A stretch of DNA of 64,000 nt from Axinella damicornis (lineage: Eukaryota; Porifera; Demospongiae; Axinellida; Axinellidae). The notes under the pieces are model-generated. The model had not been told where the DNA came from. It saw nothing but the letters and a program-made list of their open reading frames with translations, and did no database searches. Shown piece by piece: positions 61,707-64,000 of this stretch (the first letter of the stretch is position 1; each line of letters begins with the position of its first letter). Location: positions 19,986,201 to 20,050,200 of the forward strand of contig OZ007508.1 of the NCBI GenBank assembly GCA_963931865.1, given 5' to 3'. The position numbers were made by a program, and so were the translations under genes.

Positions 61707-64000
61707 TAGTAATTTCTATTGTAATTATCTCCTAACTTTAGTGTGTTGCCAATGCACAGCGCTGGTTCATTCAGCACAGCCAGAAATCAAGTCATCCTTT
61801 TCCTAATACCCCTCGAAATTACTAGAGATTGTTAGTGGTCTTTGACCAGATCTTACTGCATGCACATATCCTGCAAGCTAATTAGTGGGTGGAAATTGAA
61901 GTCAGCAACATTTAAGGTTTGGCTAACGGTTTGGATAATCAGAGGGCTGCATTCACCAATGGGAAGTGTAAGTCTTCAGCCACATGATCCAATAGTTACC
62001 ATGGCAACAACAATTAGTTAAGAGGGTAGACATCAGACAGCCCTACCACCATGGTATCAACTGCAGGGCGTGTCTGATGCTAGCTTTCGTGTGCAAACAA
62101 AATCTGTCATCTCTCAGCAAATCCACTTGTGAGCTCCATATCATTGGCTGCTAGTTGTGTCTGGGACAGCAATAGCATCTCATAAGGTGACCAAGAATGC
62201 CCAGTCATTAATGGCCTCTGTTCCACAAAGATGAATACTTTAGAATTCTAATTGAAGGAATTAAGCATGATAATGAAATAATAGCAAATTTGTTTGGTAT
62301 GCTAATAAGATTAGGAGAATGCAGTTACTGTATAACTCAGCATATCTTGGGGAGTGGCACAATGCACACGACATCAGAACTAACATCGTTTCCAAGCTCT
62401 TGCGTGGGGGGCAGAGACGAGGCTTCCCCTACACGTAAGAGTCAGGGAATGAGGCTCTGTCAACGCATACTGCAAAGGAGAATTGTAAGCACATCCACTA
62501 TCCTCATAGCAAGGCTCATACCCAGGCTCCCCCCCCCCGTCCACACAAGAGCCTGGGAACAAGGCTGCAAACTGATATCTCAATCCACTAGGCTCTCCCC
62601 GCCTCCTCCGCACAAGTGCCTGGGAAGACGGCTGCGCACTGCAAACTAACACAGTGTCTGAGTTATGACAGCTGTGATTGTTTCTGCTGGAGGACCTACA
62701 ATTACAAACTTTCACTTCTAACAAGCTACACAAGCAGCGTTGCCTAGAGACGTGAGCTAAATCACAAAGGGTAGATGTTGTGTACTGTAGTAGTGTGCTG
62801 GACACACAGCAGTTAGTTATTCCACAGGCACAAGTGCTCTCTGAAATGCAAAACCGTATTAAAGTTAATCCCACGTCTGTTTCCAACGATCGTCTCTGAC
62901 GCACGGACTACCTCAGACAGTACACAACACACAGTCAAAACTGAACTCTACCCACCCCCTACAGCTGAATGGATAATGAGCTTATGATATCATTGTTTTC
63001 CAAAACTCTCATCGTTCCTGACTGCATGGTGTCTCGCATGCCAGGTTAACCACATCTGTTCACACAACCGATACACACACAAACACAATGGACATCCATA
63101 TGCCCCAGAATGCAAACGTCTCTCAAAACCAGTGATGCATTCCCATACCGAACTCCATCATCCCACATGCTAATGGGATGCTGGTCTCACTCCAACAGAA
63201 TTATGGCTACACTACCCTGGAGGAAACACATCCATTGCCCTGAAATTCTGAGAAATAGGTAATCCCCTCTCCATATTCGCTGGTGATCCGCTGCTGCCAC
63301 ACACACCAGCTACAGTCTTGATCCCGGGACATTCCCAGGACATTCCCGGGACATTCCTGCACCTTTCCCAGAGCACTTGAGTCATAAAGTCTGTTGCTCA
63401 AAACTTTGCAGCTTAAAAATGGAGCGACCAATCATCGAAACAAAAACGAATTTAAAAGGGCATACTACACAATTAACCTCGTCCAATGCTCTCCCATGCA
63501 CAAACAAAAATTGGCCTGGGAACGAGGCTATTACACAATGCGGTAAATTCAACAATGTTTAGTAATGAGAGTTTGTCGCACAAATGACGTGGACTCCATC
63601 CACTGTTACGCTTCAGAAGTTCGTGCAACTGGCCTAACAGCAATGGAGTACATAGCTACATGTACAGGAATGGTTTCCAAATTGGACTGCAATCAGGTGG
63701 TGCAGGTTAAAAGCGTAACATCACCGTCACACTCTTGCATAGCAGCCAGCCCACACTCCCCTCACGCACATTTGCCCACATTGTGGAGTGACCGCTAGCC
63801 TCATTCCCGGGCTCCCCCTTGCACGGCTCTCCGCTGGCCAGGGGGAGCCCAGGAATGAGGCTACTCCATGTCACTCGTGCATAGCGGCCAGCCCACACTC
63901 CCCTCACGCACATTTACCCCCCATTGTGGAGTGACCGCATGTCCAACAAACGCAATATGCGGTAGTTACGTTAATTAATTAAATGGTCCGATAAACCACA
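61707..64000. other. Right edge: no exon recognised
   Basis: Expected to be ORC5 intron or upstream sequence, but I found no AAA+ exon. It contains degenerate TAGCCTCG-family pieces at about 62396-62470, 62515-62640 (several CCTGGGAACAAGGCT-like ends) and a solo end near 63510 (GGCCTGGGAACGAGGCTA). Confidence 0.5.
63717..63940. repeat. Direct duplication of about 75 bp around a TAGCCTCA element
   Basis: GCCAGCCCACACTCCCCTCA through ATTGTGGAGTGACCGC occurs at about 63720-63795 and again at 63868-63940. Between them sits a 68-bp hairpin element (63796-63863, TAGCCTCATTCCCGGGCTCC and complement). The duplication is far longer than a TSD. Confidence 0.85.

Noticed and set aside
63207..63431. Possible upstream ORC5 exon
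   Set aside because: The frame does not match any ORC5 block I can recall and lacks convincing splice sites.

Overview
The window is nuclear DNA from an animal with a compact, intron-rich genome. It carries spliced homologues of WDR47, RAD51AP1, DAXX, XPR1, RPL5, TRAPPC1, TRMT10B, uridine-cytidine kinase, a spinster-like MFS transporter, SWT1 and ORC5. It also has perfect NRF1-type palindromes and box-like promoters between head-to-head genes. Intergenic gaps of 100-500 bp, many simple repeats and very short inverted-repeat transposons suggest an early-branching marine invertebrate, perhaps a sponge. The species cannot be fixed from the sequence alone.

Layout. 1-24.6 kb is gene-dense: WDR47 last exon (+), RAD51AP1-like (-), DAXX-like (-), a bidirectional promoter into XPR1 (+), RPL5 (-) with a candidate intronic box C/D snoRNA, TRAPPC1 (+), TRMT10B-like (+), UCK (-) and a bacterial-type cupin (+). 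24.9-29.7 kb is a six-exon MFS transporter (-). 30.4-41.5 kb is an 18-exon SWT1-type WW + PIN endoribonuclease (+). 41.5-51.3 kb has no gene I can support and is mostly decayed repeats. 51.4-52.4 kb is a two-exon unrecognised gene (-) with a clean TATA box. 53.8-60.9 kb holds the 3' exons of ORC5 (-), separated by a large, repeatedly duplicated intron. 61.7-64 kb has no recognisable exon.

The genes are housekeeping functions (chromatin and DNA repair, phosphate export, translation, trafficking, tRNA methylation, pyrimidine salvage, nuclear RNA surveillance, replication origin recognition). They do not form one pathway. What links them is arrangement: shared divergent promoters (DAXX/XPR1, RPL5/TRAPPC1) and close convergent ends (XPR1/RPL5, cupin/MFS).

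The most distinctive content is mobile DNA. At least three families of short terminal-inverted-repeat elements can be defined from target-site duplications (TSDs) visible here. A TAGCCTCGTTCCCAG-ended family makes 9-bp TSDs, a CAAGAGC/CAGGAGC foldback family makes 7-bp TSDs, and a CAGGG...CCCTG family makes 5-bp TSDs. Minisatellites (17, 30, 34, 36, 38 bp units), (GGGA)n and (CA)n arrays fill the introns. All exon coordinates are my own reading of splice sites and reading-frame continuity; none was checked by alignment.
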